The notes beneath the pieces were generated by a model. It was not told where the DNA came from. It did no database searches and saw only the letters and a list, made by a program, of their open reading frames with translations. The position numbers and the translations under genes were made by a program. Source: Lachnospiraceae bacterium (GTDB taxonomy: Bacteria; Bacillota_A; Clostridia; Lachnospirales; Lachnospiraceae). Taken from it: DNA of 6,044 bases. Positions 1 to 6,044 of the stretch are shown here, one piece after another. Numbering within the stretch: position 1 is the first letter of the stretch; every line of letters starts with the position of its first letter. The stretch is from positions 1 through 6,044 of the forward strand of contig JAILOC010000129.1 of NCBI GenBank assembly GCA_024691045.1, in the 5' to 3' direction.

Positions 1-1
1 C

Positions 2-1207
2 GCATCCCAGCTTCTTCCCTATGCGTGCTTCGGCGTTGCGCTCGCAGGACTTCTCTACCTGGTACTTGCTCTTCTGTTCAAGGTATTCGGCGCAATGCGC
101 GTTATGAAGTTCTTCCCTCCCATAGTCACAGGCCCCATCATTATGGCTATCGGACTTATCCTTTCCCAGTCGGCCATCAACAGCTGCGCCAGCAACTGGC
201 CCATAGCTCTCGTGGCTATACTTGCCATAATCATCTGCAATATCTGGGGTAAGGGAATGGTCAAGATCCTTCCCATCCTCATCGGTGTTGTTGCATCCTA
301 TCTTGTTGCCGCAGTAACCGGAAACGTGGATTTCTCCGGAGTAGCCGCAGCTCCCTGGGTGGGACTTCCCGTAAAGTTCTCAAATACGGTATTTGCCCTC
401 TTTGATTCATCCAGGGATGCCGGAACATTATTCCTTCACACGATCGTCACTAATGCAGACGGAGAAAAAGAAGTCATCATCTCTTCCATGACCAAGGGCG
501 GTCTTCTTGTTACCGCTGCCATCACCATCGTTCCCATCGCCATCGCTACCATGATGGAGCACATCGGTGATATCTCCGCCATCTCTTCAACCGTTAACCG
601 CAACTTCATCAAGGATCCCGGACTTCACAGAACCCTTACCGGTGACGGACTCGCAACCGCAGTTGCTTCACTCTTCGGCGCACCCGCAAACACCACATAC
701 GGTGAGAACACCGGCGTTCTTTCACTTACCAAGGTATTCGATCCCTTCGTAATAAGACTTGCAGCGGTATTCGCGATCCTTATGTCCTTCTGTCCCAAGT
801 TCTCCGCCATCATCGAGGCAATGCCCTCCGCAACAGTCGGCGGTATCTCACTTGTCCTCTACGGTATGATCTCCGCAGTCGGTGTCAGGAACGTGGTCGA
901 AACACAGGTTGATTTCTCCAAGAGCAGAAACGTCATCATAGCAGCACTCATCCTCGTTCTCTCCATCGGAATCAACTTCTCCGCAGCAGGTTCCATCGCA
1001 TTCAGCATCGGAAGCGCCAACTTCGCTCTTTCAGGTCTTGCTGTAGGATCCCTAGTAGGTATCATCCTCAACGCGATACTTCCCGGCAAGGACTTTAATT
1101 TCAATGAAGACGCAGGCTCCGAAACAGGTGCCGACCTTTCGGGCATAAGCGAAAAGGAATTAAAGGAAGATGCCGAAAAGAAAGCATCCAAGGAAGCTAA
1201 GAAGTGA
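2..1207 (+). CDS. uraA: Uracil/xanthine permease, NCS2 family (5' end outside window)
   Basis: Integral membrane transporter of the nucleobase:cation symporter-2 family, probably importing uracil by proton symport. The frame is open from base 2, giving 401 visible residues. Comparison with E. coli UraA suggests about 55 N-terminal residues are missing; the first ATG in frame (95) is internal. Seen: repeated hydrophobic segments; the PPIVTGPIIMAIGL block; a TM8-type motif ATMMEHIGD with Glu at codon 557-559; and a TM10-type motif TTYGENTG with Glu at codon 704-706. In UraA the two substrate/proton glutamates are E241 and E290, 49 residues apart; the spacing here is also exactly 49. ENxG rather than QNxG favours uracil over xanthine. 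After the last membrane segment there is a hydrophilic tail of about 40 residues rich in Glu and Lys (about 1085-1204), longer than in UraA. The gene ends at a TGA before a strong terminator. Family certain; substrate inferred. Confidence 0.93.
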   Translation, partial: ASQLLPYACFGVALAGLLYLVLALLFKVFGAMRVMKFFPPIVTGPIIMAIGLILSQSAINSCASNWPIALVAILAIIICNIWGKGMVKILPILIGVVASYLVAAVTGNVDFSGVAAAPWVGLPVKFSNTVFALFDSSRDAGTLFLHTIVTNADGEKEVIISSMTKGGLLVTAAITIVPIAIATMMEHIGDISAISSTVNRNFIKDPGLHRTLTGDGLATAVASLFGAPANTTYGENTGVLSLTKVFDPFVIRLAAVFAILMSFCPKFSAIIEAMPSATVGGISLVLYGMISAVGVRNVVETQVDFSKSRNVIIAALILVLSIGINFSAAGSIAFSIGSANFALSGLAVGSLVGIILNAILPGKDFNFNEDAGSETGADLSGISEKELKEDAEKKASKEAKK

Positions 1208-1218
1208 TCATGATATAA

Positions 1219-1236
1219 ACACATCAGGCCATGTGT
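1219..1236 (+). other. Small inverted repeat after the permease stop
   Basis: ACACAT and ATGTGT form a 6-bp stem around a 6-base loop (CAGGCC), 12 bases after the permease stop codon and just before the main terminator. The stem is AT-rich and short, so it may be chance or a minor 3'-end structure. Confidence 0.25.
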
Positions 1237-1249
1237 AAAAGATCAAAAG

Positions 1250-1281
1250 AAGGGACGGTACCGTTATCGGTACCGTCCCTT
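1250..1281. terminator. Bidirectional rho-independent terminator between convergent genes
   Basis: AAGGGACGGTACCG and CGGTACCGTCCCTT form a perfect 14-bp stem with a TTAT loop. On the plus strand it is followed by TTGATTTATT, and on the minus strand by TTCTTTTGATCTTTT, so both exits carry a U-rich tract; the minus-strand tract is the better one. It lies 42 bases after the permease stop and 69 bases after the chemoreceptor stop, and so serves both convergent transcripts. Confidence 0.88.
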
Positions 1282-1350
1282 GATTTATTCGGTTTCGATT
1301 ACCGCCTGCCGCGATCAGGCATTTATGTCATTACTCCGTGCGGCCCGGCA

Positions 1351-3399
1351 TTATCCCTCGAGAAGCTCGTCTATATTGGACTTATCCGCAACCGAGGATC
1401 TGCATCCGATAGTCTCTGCCGCAAAAGGAGTTCCCTCTACGATGTGGTTGTACATAAGGACGATGGGATCATGGCCCTGTCCGAAGGAATCCTGACTGAT
1501 GATGGTTCCGATGACGCCGTTTCTTATGTAAGGGAAAAGAGCGGGGTTAAGGTCGAAGCCGACAACCTTGGTCTTGCCGGAACGTCCCGCATCAACAACA
1601 GCCTTTGCGGCATCCTCAGGGAATCCATTGGTAAGGAAGAGTGCCTGGATCGAGCTGTCCTTCTGGAGGAGGGCTTTGGTCTTCTTGTAGACATCATCAC
1701 CCATATCCTCAACACTGACCTCACCTGCGATCTTGACCGACTTGTACGCGGCCATTGCATCGACGAAGCCTTTTCTTCTCTCTACATTACCTATAACCGT
1801 CTTGCTTCCCATGAGTATTCCGACATTACCTGCCTTGCCTATGAGCTGGGCAGCCGCTCTTGCAGCCTGCTCGCCCTGTGCAACACCGTCGGATTTAAGA
1901 CATGCGAGTCTGAGCTTGGGATTAGCACAGTCGCAGTTGAAGGTCATAAGCTTTACACCCTTCTGTCTCGCCTGTTCAAGAGCATCCGCAACACCGCCCA
2001 GGAATCCGGGATAAATGATCGCATCGTACTTTTCTTCTACAAGGTTCTTGATGGTCTGTCTGTTCTTCTCGTCATCATCTCCCTCTGCGGGGATAATGGG
2101 AATGAACTTAACCTTCGCATTGTATCCGGCAAGCTCTGTAGCGGCATATCCGGCACCGCGCTTTACGCCGTACCAGAAATCATTGTCATACATACTGAGC
2201 ATTGCGATCTTGATCTGTCTTCCGGATTTATTGCGAACAGGAATGACACCTGTGTCAAATTTTCTGAGAAGCTTCTGGATTCCGGAAAGCATACCGTTAA
2301 GAGCGTTGGTATTTTCTCCGATCTGGATAGCCTGTGCGGTAACCTCCTGTGATACACCCGCAATCTCGGTAGTCTTGTCGTTGATATCCCTTGCGGTCTC
2401 AAACAGATCATTTGCGATATCCTTGGAATGATTGAAATTATCCTCCATAACGGAGAACTTATCGTTGATATCGGTGATCTTCGTCTGGATATTCGTCGAA
2501 TTGGAATTAATGGTCCTGAACGAAGAGTTGACCACTTCGAATGCAGCCTTACTGTTATTGTATGTATCTGTGCACTTTGCGATGCTGTCGACAACACCCG
2601 AGCTGCTTTCCATGATCTCGCTTAAGATGGCACTGATCCTGTCCATGCCTTCCTTGGTCTGTTCGGACATGTCGGTCATCTCACCCGCAACAACCGCAAA
2701 GCCTCTTCCGGAATCACCGGCTCTGGCTGCTTCGATGGATGCGTTGAATGAAAGGAGCTTAAGCTGGGTACTGATATCGATGATGAAATCACCGACCTCG
2801 TAAACCTTCTGAAGCAGTTCGTTGAACTTGGTGAGAGTATCGTTGATCGCATTCAGATCTGCGGAAACGATATCCATCTCCCTGTTATATCCTTCCAGGC
2901 TCTCAATGCCCTCGTCACTGATCTTCGCTGTTTCCTTGAGCATATCGGTAATCTCATCCATTGAGGTTGCGATAGCTTCAAGCTGAACGGAATTGGACTC
3001 GGTAACGGAGATGTTGTCCTGCACCATCTCGAGCTGCTGTCCGGTTCTCTCCTCAACACCTATGGTATTCTCCGCAATATGGCCGGTTCCCGCCTTGTTG
3101 GCTTCCATATTGCCGGTAAGCTTTTCGATCGCATCGGAAAGAACGACCGTATTCTGCTTGGTCGACTCGACGAATGTAAGGAGATTGGATTTGATCAGGT
3201 TAAGTCCGCCTGCTATCACATCATTCCTGCTTGATGTGCCGGATACGGGAATGTCATCAATGTTGATCTTACCCTTTGCCATCTGCCTGGCGCTCTCGAC
3301 GATCTTCTCCTGTTTCTTCGCATTAAGGACAAATACTAGAACGCCTGCCGCAATGAGCAGAAATTCTATGATGGCTATCACTATCCAAAATGTTGTCAT
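1351..3399 (-). CDS. MCP-type chemoreceptor with C-terminal sugar-binding (PBP type 1) domain
   Basis: A 682-residue fusion. Residues 4-26 form one hydrophobic segment, uncharged before and followed by AKKQEK, which predicts N-out/C-in with almost nothing outside. Residues about 31-80 resemble a degenerate HAMP (MAKGKINIDDIPV). Residues about 110-385 are an MCP coiled coil whose tip (213-251) has SFNASIEAARAG and GRGFAVVAGE, the CheA/CheW-binding hairpin. Residues about 395-682 resemble ribose/xylose-type sugar-binding proteins: FW at 408-409, NVERRKGF (538-545), TNG (590-592), VGFDLNP (613-619) and SQD (635-637), matching where those proteins contact sugar. Known MCPs usually have an outside sensor at the N terminus; here the sensor is C-terminal and predicted cytoplasmic. 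No C-terminal CheR-binding pentapeptide is seen. The start is supported by GGAGGA (3407-3412) 7 bases before ATG. It lies 34 bases after the xylanase-esterase gene, probably in the same operon. Domains are clear; ligand and signalling role are inferred. Confidence 0.9.
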   Translation of the reverse strand: MTTFWIVIAIIEFLLIAAGVLVFVLNAKKQEKIVESARQMAKGKINIDDIPVSGTSSRNDVIAGGLNLIKSNLLTFVESTKQNTVVLSDAIEKLTGNMEANKAGTGHIAENTIGVEERTGQQLEMVQDNISVTESNSVQLEAIATSMDEITDMLKETAKISDEGIESLEGYNREMDIVSADLNAINDTLTKFNELLQKVYEVGDFIIDISTQLKLLSFNASIEAARAGDSGRGFAVVAGEMTDMSEQTKEGMDRISAILSEIMESSSGVVDSIAKCTDTYNNSKAAFEVVNSSFRTINSNSTNIQTKITDINDKFSVMEDNFNHSKDIANDLFETARDINDKTTEIAGVSQEVTAQAIQIGENTNALNGMLSGIQKLLRKFDTGVIPVRNKSGRQIKIAMLSMYDNDFWYGVKRGAGYAATELAGYNAKVKFIPIIPAEGDDDEKNRQTIKNLVEEKYDAIIYPGFLGGVADALEQARQKGVKLMTFNCDCANPKLRLACLKSDGVAQGEQAARAAAQLIGKAGNVGILMGSKTVIGNVERRKGFVDAMAAYKSVKIAGEVSVEDMGDDVYKKTKALLQKDSSIQALFLTNGFPEDAAKAVVDAGRSGKTKVVGFDLNPALFPYIRNGVIGTIISQDSFGQGHDPIVLMYNHIVEGTPFAAETIGCRSSVADKSNIDELLEG

Positions 3400-3433
3400 A
3401 CTCGGGTCCTCCGTTATAAGGGTTTTAGTTTTA

Positions 3434-5503
3434 TCAGATCCTGTTCATCCAAGCCTGAGCGAGCGATGTCCAAAGTCCCACATCCTCTTTAAGGCTTTCG
3501 TCAATCTCCACAAGCGGCATTTCGTGTCCTCCGAAGAACTGGTCTATGAGTTCTTCCTTTCTCTTGTCGGACACATTCACGCCCTTCCCCTCTTTGACGC
3601 TGTGAACCGCTCTCATGCACTGCTCCATCGTGTAATCTCCGCCGGAAAATCCCCTTAACTGTTCTTCGTTACATACGGATAATCCGTGGAATCCATTTGG
3701 AAATACATATTGAGCGTACGGCACATTCTTCTTACGCAGCGCCTCCGCAAAAAGATAACTGTTTTTGACCGGGACAAGAGCATCCTCAAGTGTCTGCCAG
3801 ATAAAGCAGGGAGGAGTGTTTTCTTTTACCTGTTTTTCAAGGGAGAAATACTCCAGCTCCTCTTCGCTCGGCTCAAATCCCAGAAGTGCATGGACCGAAT
3901 CAATGTGCGTATACTCGCCTGTTGTGATAACGGGATATGAAAGGATCACACCGTCCGGTCTGTTGGAGAACTTATCATACTCCGGATTTACATCCCCTGT
4001 ATCATCGAAGTGGACCGCAAGGCTTCCGCAGACATGTGCACCCGCCGAAAATCCGCAGATAAACAGCTTCTTTCCGTTCACCCTGAAATCCTTGGCATTT
4101 TTCCTGATGAATCTGACTGCCCTGGATATATCGTTCAGAGGCTGCTTTCCAAGCGGAACCGACATCGTGATATCGGTGGTATAGCTCAGCACAAATACAT
4201 TCATTCCGCGTCTGTAGAATTCATTTGCGACAAGCTCGCCCTCGTGCGGAACGCACATGCAGTATCCGCCTCCGGGAACAACAAGCATACAGTCTCTGTC
4301 AGTATCGTCCGTATGAAGATATCCGAATACATTGGGTTCGAATCCGTATGCGGCTTCGTAGGTATATTCACCGTTTTCCCAGATATTCCTGTGGTAAAGG
4401 ATATCTTTCTCCGGCCTCGGCATGTCCTTAAGCTCATATTCGGAATCGGGATAACCGGGATCCCACCTGTCAATTTCCTCTTCGGGAACCGCTGCCTTCA
4501 GAACCTCATAGTAAGCTTTCTTGGCCTCGCATTTCCCCCTGAATAAAAGCGGATAGCTCGTCTCACGTCTGAATCCGGTAAGCCAGCTGTTTTCATCAAG
4601 AAGATTCCAGAAGGTCACGCTTGTGATATTTGCCTTTCCGGACTTCTTAGCTTCCAGATAGATCTCGAAGAATTTCCTGTATCTGAGAGCCAGTTCGTGC
4701 ATCGAGCTTTCCGAAGGATCCGCATTATGTATGTCGAGCTCGGTGACATGGATCTGAAGCCCGAGCTGACCGTACATCTCAAGTGCGGTGCGGTAGGTTT
4801 CGTAATCGGGATGATCCATGAGCAGGTGGGACTGAAGGCCCATTCCGTCGACGAGTCCCTTTTCCATAAGAGGCTTAAGGACACTTTCTATGATGAAATC
4901 CCTCTTCCAATCCTGTGAGGTCTCATAATCGTTGTAAAAGAGTGCCACGCCGGGAGCGGCATATTTTCTGGCATACTCGAATGCCTTGATGAAGAAATCC
5001 TCTCCCACTGCGGAGGACCATACTGACTTCCTGAAGCCTCCGTCATCAACACACTCGTTTACGACATCCCATGCATAGATGACTCCGGGATACTGAGTCT
5101 GTACGAATTCAAGGACACCCTTGATATAGCTTTCAAGTCTTGCAAGGATAGTCTCCCTGTCCGCAAGAGCTTTGGATTCGTTGTAATCGACACAGAAGAA
5201 CCATTTCGGTGTCTGGTTATGCCATACAAGCGTATGTCCGCGCATTGCTATCCCGTTTGCCCTGGCAAATTCAAGATAGGGTCTTGCTGCTTCGAAATTA
5301 AGTGCGGGACAGAGATTGTACTTTGCGGGATCAGATTTGTTCTCATCCTTGTCCAGGTAGTACATGGGCTTCATATCATTTTCGCAGGTAAAAGAGCTGA
5401 ACTGCGTAAGAAGAAGCTTCATATGAGCCGGCGTATGGAGATTCCACCTGTTTATTGCGGCTCCGACCTTAAAAAACGGTTCATAGGCTGTCTTAAGATT
5501 CAT
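3434..5503 (-). CDS. Intracellular GH10 endo-xylanase fused to an alpha/beta-hydrolase esterase
   Basis: A 689-residue two-domain enzyme. Residues about 5-338 are a GH10 beta-1,4-xylanase: subsite motif ENDMKP (41-46), RGHTLVWH (88-95), acid/base Glu150 in WDVVNE, QSH (224-226), nucleophile Glu255 in HVTELDIHN, and WN...ENSW (299-307). Residues about 365-640 are an Aes/acetylesterase-like alpha/beta hydrolase: oxyanion motif PGGGY (410-414), nucleophile Ser486 in GFSAGA, Asp574 in LEDALVP, and His606 in GFHGLS. Both catalytic sets are complete. There is no signal peptide, anchor or carbohydrate-binding module, and the protein has many cysteines, so it should act in the cytoplasm on imported xylo-oligosaccharides, cutting the backbone and removing ester groups (acetyl most likely; feruloyl possible). 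Start ATG has AGGAGG only 4 bases upstream. It is the first gene of a probable operon with the chemoreceptor gene downstream. Domain calls firm; exact ester substrate unknown. Confidence 0.94.
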   Translation of the reverse strand: MNLKTAYEPFFKVGAAINRWNLHTPAHMKLLLTQFSSFTCENDMKPMYYLDKDENKSDPAKYNLCPALNFEAARPYLEFARANGIAMRGHTLVWHNQTPKWFFCVDYNESKALADRETILARLESYIKGVLEFVQTQYPGVIYAWDVVNECVDDGGFRKSVWSSAVGEDFFIKAFEYARKYAAPGVALFYNDYETSQDWKRDFIIESVLKPLMEKGLVDGMGLQSHLLMDHPDYETYRTALEMYGQLGLQIHVTELDIHNADPSESSMHELALRYRKFFEIYLEAKKSGKANITSVTFWNLLDENSWLTGFRRETSYPLLFRGKCEAKKAYYEVLKAAVPEEEIDRWDPGYPDSEYELKDMPRPEKDILYHRNIWENGEYTYEAAYGFEPNVFGYLHTDDTDRDCMLVVPGGGYCMCVPHEGELVANEFYRRGMNVFVLSYTTDITMSVPLGKQPLNDISRAVRFIRKNAKDFRVNGKKLFICGFSAGAHVCGSLAVHFDDTGDVNPEYDKFSNRPDGVILSYPVITTGEYTHIDSVHALLGFEPSEEELEYFSLEKQVKENTPPCFIWQTLEDALVPVKNSYLFAEALRKKNVPYAQYVFPNGFHGLSVCNEEQLRGFSGGDYTMEQCMRAVHSVKEGKGVNVSDKRKEELIDQFFGGHEMPLVEIDESLKEDVGLWTSLAQAWMNRI

Positions 5504-5507
5504 GATC

Positions 5508-5513
5508 CCTCCT
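5508..5513 (-). promoter_or_regulatory. Ribosome binding site of the xylanase-esterase (short spacing)
   Basis: AGGAGG on the minus strand, followed by GATC and then ATG at 5503. The 4-base gap is shorter than usual, but the match to the anti-Shine-Dalgarno sequence is perfect and the next in-frame Met (residue 28) would cut into the GH10 fold, so this start is preferred. Confidence 0.8.
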
Positions 5514-5521
5514 GTTGGGGC

Positions 5522-5546
5522 GGAATTGTGATAAATCGTGAATTCC
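5522..5546. promoter_or_regulatory. Inverted repeat at the predicted transcript start, possible operator
   Basis: GGAATT (5522-5527) and AATTCC (5541-5546) are inverted arms separated by 13 bases. They span the predicted start of the xylanase-esterase transcript, a position where a repressor could block transcription. The arms are short, so this is only a candidate. Confidence 0.3.
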
Positions 5547-5551
5547 TTTAT

Positions 5552-5580
5552 ATTATAATACGTTTTCCGCCATTATTTAA
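5552..5580 (-). promoter_or_regulatory. Predicted sigma-A promoter of the xylanase-esterase/chemoreceptor operon
   Basis: Minus-strand TATAAT (5552-5557) is a perfect -10 box. A weak -35 box TTAAAT (5575-5580) lies 17 bases upstream. The expected transcript start is near 5545, giving a leader of about 42 bases. The -35 box is one half of a 12-bp palindrome, so a regulator could act here. The -10 call is good; the -35 is weak. Confidence 0.65.
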
Positions 5581-5586
5581 TTAAAT
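5575..5586. promoter_or_regulatory. 12-bp perfect palindrome in the centre of the divergent promoter region
   Basis: ATTTAATTAAAT is its own reverse complement. It consists of two back-to-back TTAAAT hexamers, one usable as the -35 box of each divergent promoter, each 17 bases from its candidate -10 box. It may be simply AT-rich promoter DNA or a shared binding site. Confidence 0.4.
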
Positions 5587-5609
5587 CTTAAAGAAATAAC
5601 GCATAGATT
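5581..5609 (+). promoter_or_regulatory. Candidate promoter of the response regulator gene
   Basis: TTAAAT (5581-5586) and TAGATT (5604-5609) have a 17-base spacer. Both boxes are imperfect (3 of 6 and 4 of 6 matches to sigma-A consensus), as is common for promoters needing an activator. The expected transcript start is near 5616, about 54 bases before the start codon. Confidence 0.3.
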
Positions 5610-5615
5610 CTTAAA
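5586..5615. repeat. Direct repeat TCTTAAA x2, 23-base period
   Basis: TCTTAAA occurs at 5586-5592 and 5609-5615, overlapping and flanking the candidate response regulator promoter. The period is close to two helix turns, so both copies face the same side of the DNA. OmpR/PhoB-type regulators bind direct repeats, which makes autoregulation possible but unproven. Confidence 0.3.
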
Positions 5616-5637
5616 TTTTTATGTGTCAAAATATGCA

Positions 5638-5647
5638 TGTGATCACA
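5638..5647. promoter_or_regulatory. 10-bp palindrome TGTGATCACA before the response regulator RBS
   Basis: A perfect palindrome four bases ahead of the AAGGAGA ribosome binding site. Its halves resemble the TGTGA/TCACA arms of Crp/Fnr-type sites but lack the usual 6-base spacer, so it is not a standard Crp site. It could be an operator or a leader element. Confidence 0.3.
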
Positions 5648-5650
5648 AAA

Positions 5651-5657
5651 AAGGAGA
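5651..5657 (+). promoter_or_regulatory. Ribosome binding site of the response regulator (long spacing)
   Basis: AAGGAGA is the only good Shine-Dalgarno match upstream. The gap from GGAG to the ATG at 5670 is 13 bases, longer than usual. A second ATG at 5674 is out of frame and cannot give the receiver domain, and no in-frame start lies closer, so 5670 is kept. Confidence 0.65.
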
Positions 5658-5669
5658 CCAGTCGGACTT

Positions 5670-6044
5670 ATGAATGAAAAAGACAATTCCAAGCTCACCG
5701 TGCTCGTATGTGACGATGAAAAAGACATTGCAAATGCAATCTCAATTTTCCTCCGATCCGAAGGTTACAACGTCCTTACGGCAGGAAACGGCAGGGAAGC
5801 CCTTGAAACCATCGAAAAAGAGGATATCCATCTTGTACTGCTCGATATCATGATGCCCGTCATGGACGGTGTAACGGCTCTTTCCAAGATCAGGGAGGTC
5901 AGCAACGTTCCGGTCATTATGCTCACTGCCAAAAGCGAAGATACCGACAAGATACTCGGTCTCAATCTGGGTGCCGATGACTATGTCACCAAGCCCTTTA
6001 ATCCGGTGGAACTCATGGCAAGAGTCAGATCCGGACTGCGCAGA
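5670..6044 (+). CDS. Response regulator, receiver domain (OmpR/PhoB/VanR-like; 3' end outside window)
   Basis: The first 125 residues of a two-component response regulator, still open at the window edge. The receiver domain is complete in its key residues: acidic pocket Asp15-Asp16 (VLVCDDE), phosphorylated Asp59 in LLDIMMPVMDG, switch Thr86 in MLTAK, and Lys108 in GADDYVTKPFNP. The LGADDYVTKPF and ELMARV wording is typical of the OmpR/PhoB class (VanR-like), which would carry a C-terminal winged-helix DNA-binding domain and be followed by a histidine kinase gene; neither is visible. It is soluble and cytoplasmic. It is divergent from the xylanase-esterase operon with a 166-base shared intergenic region, so it may regulate itself and possibly that operon. 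The receiver call is firm; the subfamily is inferred from sequence resemblance, and the signal is unknown. Confidence 0.93.
   Translation, partial: MNEKDNSKLTVLVCDDEKDIANAISIFLRSEGYNVLTAGNGREALETIEKEDIHLVLLDIMMPVMDGVTALSKIREVSNVPVIMLTAKSEDTDKILGLNLGADDYVTKPFNPVELMARVRSGLRR

Noticed and set aside
859..1224. A 121-codon minus-strand frame opposite the permease
   Set aside because: It overlaps conserved membrane segments of the permease and would start inside the convergent terminator region with no ribosome binding site.
1305..1319. Small GC-rich hairpin (GCCTG/CAGGC) downstream of the chemoreceptor stop
   Set aside because: It has only a 5-bp stem with no U tract; the 14-bp hairpin at 1250-1281 explains termination better.
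1231..2352. A 373-codon plus-strand reading frame opposite the chemoreceptor gene
   Set aside because: It is in exact codon register with the minus-strand gene, so its stops would need TTA, CTA or TCA codons there, which this organism hardly uses. It reads straight through the terminator hairpin, has no ribosome binding site and resembles no family; it is a mirror of the real gene.
2993..3658. A 221-codon plus-strand frame across the chemoreceptor/xylanase junction
   Set aside because: It lies opposite two well-supported genes, has no Shine-Dalgarno sequence and gives a composition typical of antisense translation.
4010..4546. A 178-codon plus-strand frame opposite the esterase domain
   Set aside because: The opposite strand encodes intact catalytic motifs of the esterase; this frame has no recognisable domain or start signal.
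5559..5572. Possible CcpA cre site (GGAAAACG on the minus strand between -35 and -10)
   Set aside because: One half resembles the cre consensus, but the other half does not; about four of the defined positions mismatch, too many to call.
5504..5669. Riboswitch or small RNA in the divergent intergenic region
   Set aside because: The predicted leaders are only about 42 and 54 bases and show no multi-stem fold or known riboswitch core, so promoter and operator elements are enough to explain the region.

Overview
The window looks like chromosomal DNA of an anaerobic Firmicute, most likely a plant-fibre-degrading Lachnospiraceae of the rumen or gut (Butyrivibrio/Pseudobutyrivibrio-like). The evidence is moderate GC, strong AGGAGG-type ribosome binding sites, near absence of TTA/CTA/TCA codons, a signal-less GH10 xylanase and a VanR/PhoB-like response regulator. 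The genus is an inference. No RNA genes, mobile elements, CRISPR arrays or large repeats were seen.

Layout. (1) 2-1207 (+) is the 3' part of a uracil/xanthine permease gene (NCS2 family, UraA type); its start lies left of the window. (2) 1208-1350 is a convergent gap with a 14-bp hairpin that can terminate transcription from both sides. (3) 1351-3399 (-) is a chemoreceptor-like protein with an unusual order: one N-terminal membrane segment, a HAMP-like segment, an MCP signalling domain and a C-terminal sugar-binding (periplasmic-binding-protein type 1) domain. (4) 3434-5503 (-) is a GH10 xylanase fused to an alpha/beta-hydrolase esterase, with no signal peptide. (5) 5504-5669 is a divergent promoter region with palindromes and back-to-back candidate promoters. 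(6) 5670-6044 (+) is the receiver domain of a response regulator that runs off the right edge.

How the genes may work together. The xylanase-esterase and the chemoreceptor form a probable two-gene operon: same strand, 34-bp gap, no terminator between them, a strong promoter upstream of the first and a terminator after the second. The enzyme should act in the cytoplasm on imported, acetylated (or otherwise esterified) xylo-oligosaccharides. The predicted topology of the receptor also places its sugar-binding domain in the cytoplasm. The most interesting hypothesis is that the cell senses the intracellular sugar released by the enzyme and feeds that signal to the chemotaxis machinery, a form of metabolism-dependent taxis. 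The divergent response regulator may share control of the operon, but the sequence does not prove this.
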